64,000 nucleotides of DNA from Branchiostoma floridae (Eukaryota; Chordata; Leptocardii; Amphioxiformes; Branchiostomatidae): positions 11,400,192-11,464,191 of the forward strand of contig NC_049980.1 of NCBI RefSeq assembly GCF_000003815.2, in the 5' to 3' direction. How positions within the stretch are numbered: the stretch's first letter is position 1; each line of letters opens with the position of its first letter. Below are positions 38,001 through 47,841 of the stretch, piece after piece. Made by a program: the position numbers and the translations under genes. The notes below the pieces were generated by a model. That model was not told where the DNA came from. It saw only the letters and a list, made by a program, of their open reading frames with translations, and ran no database searches.

Positions 38001-41000
38001 AGTCCCTTCCCTGAGCAGTGATTGCTCAATATACTCCCTCTCTATATGAGAGATTCTGGGATGGTCTCTGGGAGAGTTATACACTAGGAACATCCATGCA
38101 ACAAACCACAGACAGCCAAGAGTACCTGGGTCAGGATGCAAATATTATGAACAAAAAGGGTTATACACACCTAATATCTATACTGTCTATTCCTGGCAAT
38201 TATGAAATACCTCATTTCATTGCCTCACGGTGCAATATAAATGATTCTTTTAAAGAAGGGCAATCGTTTTTACACATTAAACGTATTTTCATTAACAACT
38301 AGTATTCAAAACTTGGACTGAGCAAAGCAATTTGGACTAATCCTTGTTGCCATTCACAGTTTAGAATTAGTGGACATATCTGATATTCTGTGTTTCACAA
38401 TGGACCCTAAGTCTAGTGGGGTCTTTATACTTTAATATCAAAAAATCAAATAATATTGGGACCTATTCCAAACATTGCAAACTTTAGCAGAAGATTTTTT
38501 AACTATCTTAAAACTTTTTAAATGTTATTAAACTTAATCTTAAGTTGTTCTAAACAGTCTTCAAGATGCTTTGAATACATCTTGAGACTCTTAAAGTTAC
38601 CTTCAAGATGCTTTAAAAGGATCACAAGAACTTTATACAGATCTCGAGAAACTTTGAAAAATCTCAAGATACTTTGACTTCTCAAAGATTCTTCTTGAGA
38701 TTTTTCCAAAGTGGTTCAATCTATATATATCGAAATGTTTTTTTTTCCATAATCGTTCTTACCAAATGCATAGAAGACCACAGGCCATCCAAAATGTTGA
38801 CACATAATGCCTGACACAGGGAGGGCCAGCATTATGCCAAGGTTTCCACCTGAAATTGTGACAATTACAACATGTAACATACATGTATCCATCATTTTCA
38901 GTTTCTGTTCATTGAAGACTTCAACTTCACTGAAGACACTAATCTATGAAACAAAAGACTAAAATTGTAAATGATTTAGCATTTAGACCATTAATTTAGC
39001 ACGTACAACTATAGAAAGGTAGCACTGTCTGTACCTGATAGTGAAATAGTTACCAGCTTGCTTCTCTCTATGGGAGGTGCCCAACTCCTCCACATGGCAT
39101 GCATGGCTGGGAACAGAACACCCTACAGGTATGGGGGGGCAGGTAATTTTAATTGGGGGACAAGATTGTTTTTGTATAGTGTCAAAACTCTGTTTTCTGT
39201 GGGTTAGGTCAAGGAAGTTTAATATATACAACTTCCTTGGTTAGGTAAAACAAATTTGCTTTTGGAAGTAATACTGAGAGTCTGAAATTCCTACACATGC
39301 TCAAAGAAACAGTCATAATTTTAGATAAGAGTTCAACTAGTACAACATTAAGAACTTTTCCAAGATGTGATTGATAATTGTATGGCCATGCTAGATACCT
39401 TGACAATTTATCAGCCTTATGTGTTATAATTATATCAAATATTGTCTTTGCCTTTTTTTGCCAAGTCTGTTTTACAGTAACTGCAATGTGACTCTTTGAC
39501 AAAAAATTGTATAAATCTGACTATCATATAGTATATAAATACATGGAACAAAATTTAATGGTATTTTCACATCCTCACAGAACCATGAATCTGACCTCTG
39601 CCAGCCCTTCGGCCACTCGGACAGCAATGAGCAGCCATGTGGCTGTCCGTGCTGCAAGGGGTGTCAGCAGGGTGAAGACAGCTGTGAACAGGATCCCCAG
39701 CCCAAATACCAGCTTCCCTCCGAACCGACCTGCAGGAAAACAAACAGGCCAACTGGTATACAGTATACTCAGGTTCTTGAAATAAGTTAATATATTGTCA
39801 TCAGTGCCTTTAGAAGAGCAAAGTTTTTTAAAGGGCAGCTATATTTCTCTCCTAATTAAAAGCAAGTTTGTAATTTTGTGTTTTATATACAGTAGGTGCC
39901 TTTCCAGGGGTTACCTAGTAGTGGCTATAATTTCTTTAATTTCTGTTAAGCCACTACTGGGGAATCATACAAAAGTTTACAACAATTTAAAAAAAAATTA
40001 ACTCCTGACCAAAACCTGCATGAAATTTCAGGTGTACAGTATAAAACTGAGAACTGATCAGTGTCTTGCCTTATCAGTGTTACCACTGTCAGCGGAAAAA
40101 AAATTAAGGACTATTACCTTGTTTGTGTATTATGAGTGTTCCCACCTCAAAGTAGCACACGTTACATGGTCATCCTTTTGTTTCTTAATCTTTTTACCAC
40201 AAACATAAAGAGTACTAGAACTCTATTGGATGTGTCACAATGTAAACTGTATCTCTGTTATATACTTTGTCTGACCCTTGCCTCTTCCCTCAATGAAAAG
40301 TGGCCTACAGGCTAATTTGAGCTTTCATGAATAAATAAAGGTTCAAACAAAACTCAGTGTTCCTGTTCTACCCTAGCTTACCTGCCAGCCAGCCTGCAGG
40401 TATCTGTGTGAAGATGTATCCATAGTAGAACGCCCCCAGGATGGTGTTCTGGGTGGTGGCATCCCAGCCAAACTCTGCTGGCTAGTCATGCGTCAAAGGC
40501 CAAAAAAAAAAGATTACCAACATTGATTCATGCCTGGTGAATGAACATTTCTTACAAATCTCTTGCTTGCAGCTTGGGGAACATAAAACTTGCAGATGGA
40601 TGAAACAAGATACCCCACAAATTCAAACTGTAAATGATGTCAAGATGTGATAGTAAACAAATACTAAGCTTATCAACCATTAATCCATCTAATGTTGACT
40701 TAAATAAACATTTACAGCTTTGATATTTTTCATCAATTCTAGCAAAAAACTTCATCTCGGTGTTCCTGTCAACAAGACTTTTTCTCAGTACTATTGACAG
40801 GAATTGTCAAAATCAGAAGCCAAAGAACCTTTCAACTCTAACCTTTGTATCCCTGAGGATGATCCTGTAGATGTTGCAAAAGTATGACCTCTTGACATTA
40901 CGGTACAAGAATGATTTAATATACTGAATGGATGCATATTGACTGAAATATAGTCCTGTCCTCCTCGTTCATACAGCCACCTCATTCCCTTTGCTCACTC

Positions 41001-42114
41001 GTTGGTTTTATTTGGCCGTTATGGTATTTAAAGGACCAGGTGTCTATATGACACCATAGATACCTCGGGGTGGGTCATGAACCCATAATTCATTATCTAA
41101 TAAAAATACTCCCACCTTCTCATCATGGGTGATGTTCACATTTTGTATGCAGTCTTCTGAGCCATTGAGAGCTGGTTGCTGGGTGTGGTTGACCATGGCA
41201 ACCAAGGCAATGGTGAGGTTGACCCTCATGGTGTACGCGTTCAGGAAGCCCAGAGTGGACATGATAGCCAGGCCATACCGACAAGACGTCCAGATTGGTA
41301 CTAAGGACACAGTGCAGATTAATTTACACCTGAACAAAAATGAACATTTTTCAAGGCCTCTGGCATTTGTATTAATCAAAATAAGCATGAGCATGCGCAG
41401 CGACAGGAACTCTGGGTATTATATGTAAAGGCCCCTGACTTATAAACAGTATTAGTTTCCACCATGATTATATCTTCCAGACATGTTTCATTTTATGTCT
41501 CTGGGGCCTTTACCTTTGACATACCCATTTTGCTGCACACTGGCGTATTAAGAATGATGAACGAGCTTATAGCACTTGACAAAACTTATTGACAGGAATC
41601 ACATACCTTCAAATACACTATCAAAGCAATACGAACATGTCCTGCAATAAGGACGTCAGTAAATCATTAACAGGAACTACTATGAAATTAGGGCAATTTT
41701 CTTTATAATCTTAGTACATAATATTTCTTGAAAGAATTTTGAATTTTCCACGTCAATGCACTGTGAATGTAACGTTGCGCCATTTGAGTTTGTCATTCTA
41801 TCTAGATCTTTATGGTTATTTCGCAACAACTATTGACAGTTTGAATGCAAAGATACTCTTACAGCCCTCCCCCCCCCCCCCCCCGACACACACACCGGTC
41901 AGCCATATTTAGAAAAAGTTGCAAATCTGCTTGCGCTTACTCAATTAAACCATTGCATTTGACAATACAAAATGCCTTAAAACGTCATATCAATGGATTG
42001 CGAGCGGTCAAGGGCAATTTTTGCCACTTTTGTGATTTGTTCTGCAGGCAAACCTTTTTCTGGAGAGCGTCTTGTCTTTTCCTTGTCCAGTAAAGGTTCA
42101 TTTTCGTCCGCCAT
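32070..42114 (-). CDS. SLC17A5-like: SLC17 family anion transporter (sialin-like), complete, 12 coding exons
   Basis: Exons on the minus strand: 42114-42054, 41300-41116, 40481-40382, 39729-39596, 39122-39035, 38849-38763, 38125-37989, 37487-37338, 36906-36774, 36073-35923, 32895-32802, 32282-32070. Every junction is GT-AG with matching phase, and the sum is 1533 nt, or 510 residues. The order is a cytosolic N-terminus [13 protein letters not shown] with an ExxxLL signal (4-9), TM1 with the family RVNL motif (46-49), a luminal loop with sequons N58, N66 and N76, then TM2 [18 protein letters not shown] (96-113). Further on are [12 protein letters not shown] with H168, [23 protein letters not shown] and the [10 protein letters not shown] loop, and the last helix is near 453-472. 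The family (MFS) moves organic anions such as sialic acid, glutamate or urate, often driven by H+ or membrane potential. TM2 has Leu and TM7 has Asn at the sites where vesicular glutamate transporters carry His and Arg, so I favour a sialin-type lysosomal transporter. The substrate is not proven. Confidence 0.95.
32513..32748 (-). mobile_element. TIR-MITE relative inside SLC17 intron 11
   Basis: GTTGGTGTTGGGTTGGGAGTAGCTTGG matches the subterminal part of the family at 7412-7695. At the other end CCGACCATGGTCCGGAGAGGG matches the opposite subterminal part. The terminal TIRs themselves are missing or decayed. Orientation is the same as the 4109-4409 copy. Confidence 0.6.
33465..33645 (+). mobile_element. 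Candidate SINE in SLC17 intron 10
   Basis: A T-arm or B-box-like GGGGTTCGACCCC is followed by a body GCTGACGTAAAGCCGTTGAC and CCCCGTGTATGAGGGAGC. That body resembles the (G)GACGTAAAA..CCGTG..GAGG core of the SINEs at 4538, 42283 and 43394. The tail ends near TGAATAAAGATG. An A-box was not found, so the head may be truncated. Confidence 0.45.
37590..37745 (+). repeat. Probable dispersed repeat in SLC17 intron 7
   Basis: A relatively GC-rich island reads CAACGTGCTTACACAC, then GGGTGGTTTGCGGTGAATC, then GTGGGGGTTCTTTAACGTGCC, unlike the surrounding AT-rich intron. The CAACGTGC..GCACGTTAAAG ends are roughly complementary. The phrase looks like an interspersed repeat, but no second copy occurs in this window. 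Confidence 0.35.
37768..37900. mobile_element. Foldback MITE in SLC17 intron 7
   Basis: The ends TATGTCACAGTA and TACTGTGACACATA form terminal inverted repeats. Inside, GCCGATTGTCCTAGGACAGATC on the left faces its complement on the right, and the palindrome GTCCTAGGAC occurs three times. It would fold into a long stem in the pre-mRNA of the transporter gene. Confidence 0.85.
41869..41884 (+). repeat. C16 homopolymer in SLC17 intron 1
   Basis: Sixteen C residues are followed by GACACACACACC. Length polymorphism is likely and the exact length should not be trusted. Confidence 0.9.
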
Positions 42115-42135
42115 ACTGTTTGACAGCTGATTGTG

Positions 42136-42143
42136 GTCACGTG
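42136..42143 (-). promoter_or_regulatory. CLEAR/M-box-like E-box upstream of the SLC17 start
   Basis: GTCACGTG lies 22 bp upstream of the ATG and matches eight of ten positions of the TFEB/MITF lysosomal element GTCACGTGAC. CLEAR sites typically sit close to transcription starts of lysosomal genes. The match suits a lysosomal anion transporter, but the transcription start is unknown here and CACGTG alone is common. Confidence 0.4.
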
Positions 42144-42282
42144 GGCAAACAAAAGCACATGCATTTGGGCAAAGTCCACCTGTTGATGTTCTACAAGCAG
42201 ATGTGTGATTTCAGCTCAAACACTGTTAGTATATAATATCGGGTGTATTTTGCAGCCAGTAGGTACCCAAAGTGTGTGCGGT

Positions 42283-42500
42283 AATGAGGCTGTTTAACGT
42301 GGTCGAGGCACCTCCTCGAGCACGGGACCCCCGTTTAACGTCCCTCCCGGAAGACGATTTCGTGGAATTTAGCTTCGTGAGGCTACAGCAATCCGGACGT
42401 CCTTGGTTGGGGGACTCCCATCCAAGTACTGTCCGGACCGCGCGTTGCTTATATAATAACTTCCGAGATCGAGGGATCGGGTATACCAACGCGCCACGCG
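42283..42500 (-). mobile_element. 5S rRNA-derived SINE
   Basis: On the minus strand the first half (about 42495-42390) follows animal 5S rRNA: ACCCGATC, then CGATCTCGGAAG, an AAGCA box-A remnant, AGTACTTGGATGGGAG (box C region) and finally TGCTGTAGCC. Two short stretches between these blocks have diverged. The second half is CGTCTTCCGGGAGGGACG, TTAAACGGGGGTCCCGTG and GAGGAGGTGCCTCGACCACG, the same body that follows the tRNA head in the SINEs at 4538 and 43394. I therefore call it a SINE rather than a 5S gene. Confidence 0.8.
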
Positions 42501-42537
42501 GGCGTAGCTTAGTCATCAGCAGTTGACCCTTAAACTG

Positions 42538-42606
42538 CCAAACCCGGATATATATCCGGCACACATATACATGTCCTGTGTGCCGCACCCGGATATATCC
42601 GGGATA
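42538..42606. repeat. Nested palindromes of CCGGATATATCCGG
   Basis: CCGGATATATATCCGG and CCCGGATATATCCGGG flank an inner inverted repeat (CCGGCACACA facing TGTGTGCCG). The structure can fold either as two hairpins or as one long stem, so it is probably a small palindromic element. Confidence 0.7.
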
Positions 42607-42765
42607 GAAATTTCCCCGAAGTAGCAACTTTAATTTGCGCGCGCGTAGCGTACGAACCCCGGAAGTTAGGGACTTCGGCCTTGTTCGGGGGGTTCTTTTT
42701 GGAGGTCAGCAGCCAACCCTGGCACTGATAGCATTTTATAGTGCTGAAACTCTGGCAGATGCCGT

Positions 42766-43012
42766 GACTTTCACTGCACTGCACTTGCGTCAAGCTTGCG
42801 TCACTGCAGGGTTCAAAAGATACTCAACGAATTTCAGAGATAAAGAACGAATTTTCTTACTTTTTGTGTATTTTGACGTCTTTAAGTCATACTTTTACGT
42901 ATTACGCAATAGTTAAGTTGTAAAACATCGGAGAAAATAACAAAACAGTGACACAGTGAACGAACCCCGCAGTGACACAAGCTTGACGCAAGTGCAGTGA
43001 GAGTGCAACTTT
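42766..43012. mobile_element. MITE with about 45-bp terminal inverted repeats
   Basis: The left end (42771-42814) contains CTGCACTTGCGTCAAGCTTG and CGTCACTGCAGGGTTC. The right end (42962-43006) is its complement with two or three changes. The 150-bp centre is AT-rich and non-coding. Immediately to the right, AAGCCCCTGTCACAC at about 43023 is a terminal-repeat fragment of the 7412-type MITE. Confidence 0.85.
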
Positions 43013-43393
43013 ACGACGAAGCCCCTGTCACACAGTTGAAAGCTAGCGACGACGTCCCGACATTCTGCAGACAATAGTAATCGCGAGCAAGGTTGTGTGT
43101 GGTTGGGAGTTTGTTGACGAATTAACCTACTGATCTTGAAAGTCGTCTGCGTCAGTTTAGGTTGGCTGAATTTTCAGCAACAACAGTTGCAATACCCCTA
43201 GCGTCCTATCCGCTTCATTATTCATACCCAATTACATTGTTATGAGTAGACAAAAAAATCCGACTCCGGCAAACTTTTCTTGCCCCTGGAGTAACGTTAA
43301 ATCCGTTGATCACAATAACGATACTGTGTGTTACTCGTTCTTTAGTTTATCATCCTTGTATAGCATGGTGACACGTATAAATGGCAGGAAGTT

Positions 43394-43605
43394 GTTTCAG
43401 TAGCAGGGTATATTTAGGGAGGGGTTTCTAGCCCTTCCCCTTTGACGTACTCGAGGTACTACCAGGAACACGGACCCCCATTTTACGCCCCTTCCGAAAA
43501 ACGGGTGCAGCCCTAACAGAGATCTCCCAGGGACTTCCAACTATCAACTATTGATTGAGCCCAGGAGCTTACCTATGAGGCCAATTAAACTACAGGGACA
43601 TCCCT
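43394..43605 (-). mobile_element. tRNA-derived SINE, copy 2
   Basis: On the minus strand it begins GGGATGTCCCTG with A-box TAGTTTAATTGG and B-box-like GGGCTCAATC about 30 nt apart. The body is GGAAGGGGCGTAAAATGGGG, then GGTCCGTGTTCCTGG, then CTCGAGTACGTCAAAG, and it ends CCCTGCTACTGAAAC. It matches the 4538-4769 copy end to end. Confidence 0.8.
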
Positions 43606-44668
43606 ATACAGTAGAATTAATGTAATTATAGTCTCTTAATTACGTTATCTTCAACCTTACACAAGTGTGTGGAGTGCCAATCGTGAGTGACGTATTACCC
43701 TAGAATTCACAAACTTTTGGGAGCGGTTTAACTCCTTCTCTCGGCCAACTCCCTTGCCGGGATCCCCGGCATAGAGAACTTTATAACTAGCCCATGTTGA
43801 AAATCCCGAATCAGCGCTCCCAAAATAAACACCACCGCTCTGAATGTCTGTAATGGAGACTAGCATTACCCCACTCAGGTGAAGTACTTGTCATAAAAAA
43901 ATCCTATAGGACGGACTGAGACTCAATTTAGTACATTTAGGCCATCACTGGCAAGCTAATCAACAAATAAACAGATTAATTAGTACTTGGATTATAAAGG
44001 TAATGTTGTATGGCGTATTGAGAAGATTAGGATCCTCCCATGACATACAAGACTTGCTTTTGAAATAAGCAGTAACATTTTAAAGGGTATTTTTAGTAGC
44101 TGTAAGGAACGTGCGTCAGCATACATGTCAGATTTGACATACAACCCGCTGTTCTGTCGCTTATGGTGTTGACATATCATGGCCGTTACGTGACAGAACC
44201 ACTCCTAACTTGACTTTTGTCCGATGCATGAGATGGTCTGCCAAACGTCTTATATCAATATACCTACAGACGTGCTGTCACACCTTAAAACGTATTAGTC
44301 AGCGTACAAGGGGTCCCTTGGTTCTATTTGTTTACAAAATATGTCACTTTTGATCATTGTTTATTTGCTGACAGAAAAGATTAACTTTCATAACGACTAA
44401 ATTAATACACAGAGCTGCCTTTCTCTGTGTGATATTTTTTATACGGAATATGGCAAGCCTATACATGACGTTGGCAAGAAATGTCCAACAAACATTGCAT
44501 TCAGAACTACAGGTGAGGCGAAAAATAAACAGCACCACCTATTTGCCTGCTACTTCAGAATCGACTTCCCCTTGCGTACCGTCATAAAGAATGTGGAATG
44601 TCGGCGACGCCCTTGGTACTTTGTGTACTTTGAAAGGTGTAGCCAGTGTAGAAGTGACGTCTGGCTTT
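43606..44668. other. Spacer upstream of the mucin-like cluster, no gene seen
   Basis: No supported gene. This is the distal promoter region of gene A and part of the divergent spacer with the SLC17 gene. Confidence 0.4.
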
Positions 44669-45065
44669 GGGTGCAACTACTGAACACTCACAGAGCGAGA
44701 GAGGCCCTTCGTAATACTAGTGCTGTTATCATTTGCTGTGTAAAATGGCATCGTTAAGTCTGGCGAAATTGTTGACTGTGGTCTTTCTATGGGGATTAGT
44801 CAGCGGTTCAACAACATTAACACCGACTGGCAGTACAGGTACGTAGTTGCTTTGTTTTCACTTCTAACTTCGGGTGAAACTAGCGAACACCCGCAGAGCG
44901 AGATAGGCCCTTTCTCATAGTGCTGTTATCATTTGCTGTATGAAATGGCAACGTTACGTCTAGCGAAGTTGTTGATGGTGGTCTTTCTGCCGGGACTAGT
45001 ATGCGGTACAACAACCTTAACACCGAGCGGCAGTACAGGTACATAATTTACTTTCCTTCACGCCA
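44669..45065 (+). repeat. Tandem duplication (about 200 bp unit) carrying a signal-peptide exon
   Basis: Two adjacent units (from 44669 and from 44872) share leader, ATG, signal-peptide codons, donor and the start of the intron. The ATGs are exactly 200 bp apart and both exons are 94 nt. The copies differ by scattered substitutions and small indels. Confidence 0.9.
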
Positions 45066-47841
45066 TGGATAGAGGAAGTGAAACCTGTATAGAATCCGGA
45101 GCCTTCTGTATATGTTCCAGCGTCTTATTCTGCCAGTGTTGAGAATGTGCAGTACGTTGCACTGATGTTTTAAACCAAAAGTTGTTTTAAAGTTGCGCTA
45201 GCTATAGCTGTCCGTTAGTGGGTACAAATCTATCAATATTTTCAGTACACGAACATGTTTACTTAGTAAACAGGGGATCGGATTCGCGAAAAAACACGAG
45301 TCACCTTTGGAAGAACCTGAAAACCAACGTCCACCGGCAAAACTGAAAAAAAAGCGGAATTTTCACCATGTAAAGCATGATATTAATTCGATCTATGAAG
45401 ATCAACCCGAAACAGAGAAACATGCAACGATACATTCCTAATAATCATCTAATAATGATTGTAAAGTGCCTCTGGACTTCACGACTGCACAGCGCTGGTC
45501 TGGCTAAAGCCTGTCTGTTGAGACCTGTCGTCTATAGCGGCAGTTCGGTCCCTCGAGTGGTCGTTTTGACAGGTTTGTAGGCAGAATTTGCAAGCGCTGA
45601 AACCGCACTGCAACACAAACATCGTAACTGTAGAATGTAGAGGGGTACGTCATGTGTCAGGAATGGCAACGTTGGGACACTTTTGTCCAAGGCACGATAT
45701 ACATAATATACTATGACGTCTGGTAACGCAAACGGATGTTGTCTACTATGCTAGTACTGTCATTGAAACTGGTAAATATCATTCTAACTTCAGGTGTAAT
45801 GACAACATCTGTGGGTGAAATGACGACAGCAGTAGGTGGCACAACGACAGCAACCGGTAGCGCAACGACAGCAGCAGGTGAAATGACGACAGCAGCAGGT
45901 GGCGCAACGACAGCAGCAGGTGGAATGACGACAGCAGCAGGTGGCGCAACGACAGCAGCAGGTGGAATGACGACAGTAGTAGGTGGCACAACGACAGCAA
46001 CAGGTGGCGCAACGACAACAGAGGGTGGAATGACGACAGCAGCAGGTGGCGCAACGACAGCAGCAGGTGGCGTAACGACAGCAGCAGGTGGCACAACGAC
46101 AGCAGCAGGTGGCGCAACGATAACAGCAGGTGGCGCAACGACAGCTGCAGGTGGCGCAACGACAGCAGCAGGTGGAATGACGACAGTAGTAGGTGGCACA
46201 ACGACAGCAACAGGTGGCGCAACGACAACAGAGGGTGGAATGACGACAGCAGCAGGTGGCGCAACGACAGCAGCAGGTGGCGTAACGACAGCAGCAGGTG
46301 GCACAACGACAGCAGCAGGTGGCGCAACGATAACAGCAGGTGGCGCAACGACAGCTGCAGGTGGCGCAACGACAGCAGCAGGTGACACAACGACAGCAGC
46401 AGGTGGCGCAACGACAGCAACAGGTGGCGCGACGACAACAGAGGGTGGACTGACGACAGCAGCAGGTGGCGCAACGACAGCAACAGGTGGCGCAACGACA
46501 ACAGAGGGTGGACTGACGACAGCAGCAGGTGGACTGACGACAGCAGCAGGTGGCGCAACGACAGCAGCAGGTGGCGCAACGACAGCAGCAGGTGGCACAA
46601 CGACAGCAGCAGGTGGCGCAACGATAACAGCAGGTGGCGCAACGACAGCTGCAGGCGACGCAACGACAGCAGCAGGGGGCGCAACGACAGCAGCAGGCGA
46701 CGCAACGACAGCAGCAGGTAGCGCAACGACAGCAGCAGTGGGCGCAACGACAGCAGCAGGTGGAATGACAACTCAGCCAGGTACATTTTAGAGCACGAGA
46801 AAACTGGCTACGATTATGAACATTATAAGTAAATAGTAAATATCTTAGGTATGAATATCTATAGATAGGCGTACAAAATTTGCGGAAAAAATATCTGTCA
46901 AACACACATTACCATTACATCCGAGCTAGCAAGCCAATGGCTCCAGCAAGGGAATCAGTTACATAGCTCTTCCAAATAGGTTTTGCTAGAATTCATATCG
47001 TCCAGTGTATGCACAGAAGAGTTCAATATACAACAGCAACTGATGCTGCTACTTACTTAGCCATACATGTGTTAAAACATTTCAACAGAGTCTACCACAG
47101 ACCAAGAGGGCGTAAGCAGCTCTCCCCAGGTCGATGAGCAGACGATCATCATCATCGCGGTTGTGGTGGCGGCCTCCGTACTTGTACTGGTGCTCGCGGT
47201 GACCGGGATAATTGTGTACATGCGCCGACATAACAAGTAAGTAAGACAACGTAGATAGCTCTATATTAGCATGGGTTTCAGCCTGTGAAAGTGAACTGAC
47301 GGAACATCTCTGGCTGTGGTGAAAATATTTGGATTGAATATTTTTCCGGACTTCATGTGAGCCTGTGCTTCAAAGCAGTCATTTATTGACCCTTTAATAA
47401 ACGTTACATGAAGAGAACTTTATTGCACGATAATTGTACACGGTACAATATATGGCAACAACTTTTGCACAAAGTACAAAATAAAGGTATAGAATAACGC
47501 TTAACATCTTAGTTAACATAGCAATAAGAACTAACATCATTTTGATATAGTATTACAAAAGAGTGGGCTAATCATTAGTATCAGTATTCCTTCTAAAGTC
47601 TGGTCTCTGATAGTTTGATCTCTGATAGTAAGATCCGACTGTGACAGAATGTTGGACATAATTTTCATAAAAACCCTTAATGAATTCAAAGTTACTTTTT
47701 TATAAATTATATGTGCATCCTTATACATTCATATTTCTGTTCCTGTTTGTATGTAACCCATAAACACTTTTATTGATACATAATCATTTTTTCAGGAGCG
47801 CCACCTTGTCATCTTCAAACGTTGAGTTGGCCCAGCGGTGA
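44745..47841 (+). CDS. Mucin-like single-pass membrane protein A with heptad VNTR
   Basis: Exons 44745-44838, 45794-46780, 47089-47236, 47796-47841 give 1275 nt, or 424 residues. Intron phases are 1, 1, 2. The signal peptide MASLSLAKLLTVVFLWGLVS is followed by a stalk (33-360) of about 45 copies of the heptad ATTAAGG, with three of every seven residues Thr or near it. This stalk would be heavily O-glycosylated. Next come a short linker, one helix (about 379-404, TIIIIAVVVAASVLVLVLAV), a basic stop-transfer YMRRHNK and a 14-residue tail ending NVELAQR. There is no enzymatic domain. It is probably a cell-surface mucin or glycocalyx component. It heads the array of related genes B-E; the phase pattern and the 46-nt last exon are shared with B and C. 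The first exon could be replaced by its duplicate (next entry). No ortholog can be named. Confidence 0.85.
44945..45038 (+). CDS. Duplicate (alternative) first exon of gene A
   Basis: It encodes MATLRLAKLLMVVFLPGLVC and then GTTTLTPSGST, with the same phase-1 donor (ACAG|GTAC) as the first copy. It can splice in frame to the repeat exon at 45794. An upstream out-of-frame ATG at 44940 overlaps its start (seven codons, then TAG), which may lower initiation; the first copy has TAA in that place. It may be an alternative promoter/exon, or a relic. Confidence 0.6.
45794..46780 (+). repeat. 21-bp coding minisatellite (gene A stalk)
   Basis: The unit is GCAACGACAGCAGCAGGTGGC, with variants changing Ala to Met, Thr, Val or Leu at position 1 and AA to AT, TE or TA. 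The 210-bp block 45961-46170 is repeated without a single difference at 46171-46380. Antisense and shifted frames are also open because the unit lacks stops. Confidence 0.95.

Noticed and set aside
42390-42495. Functional 5S rRNA gene
   Set aside because: Diverged stretches within the box A/IE region and a SINE body directly downstream instead of a T-run terminator.
45711-46905. Long open frames antisense to and out of frame with the gene A repeat (up to 371 codons)
   Set aside because: They exist only because the 21-bp unit lacks stops in several frames. The sense frame alone links to signal-peptide and TM exons with matching phases.
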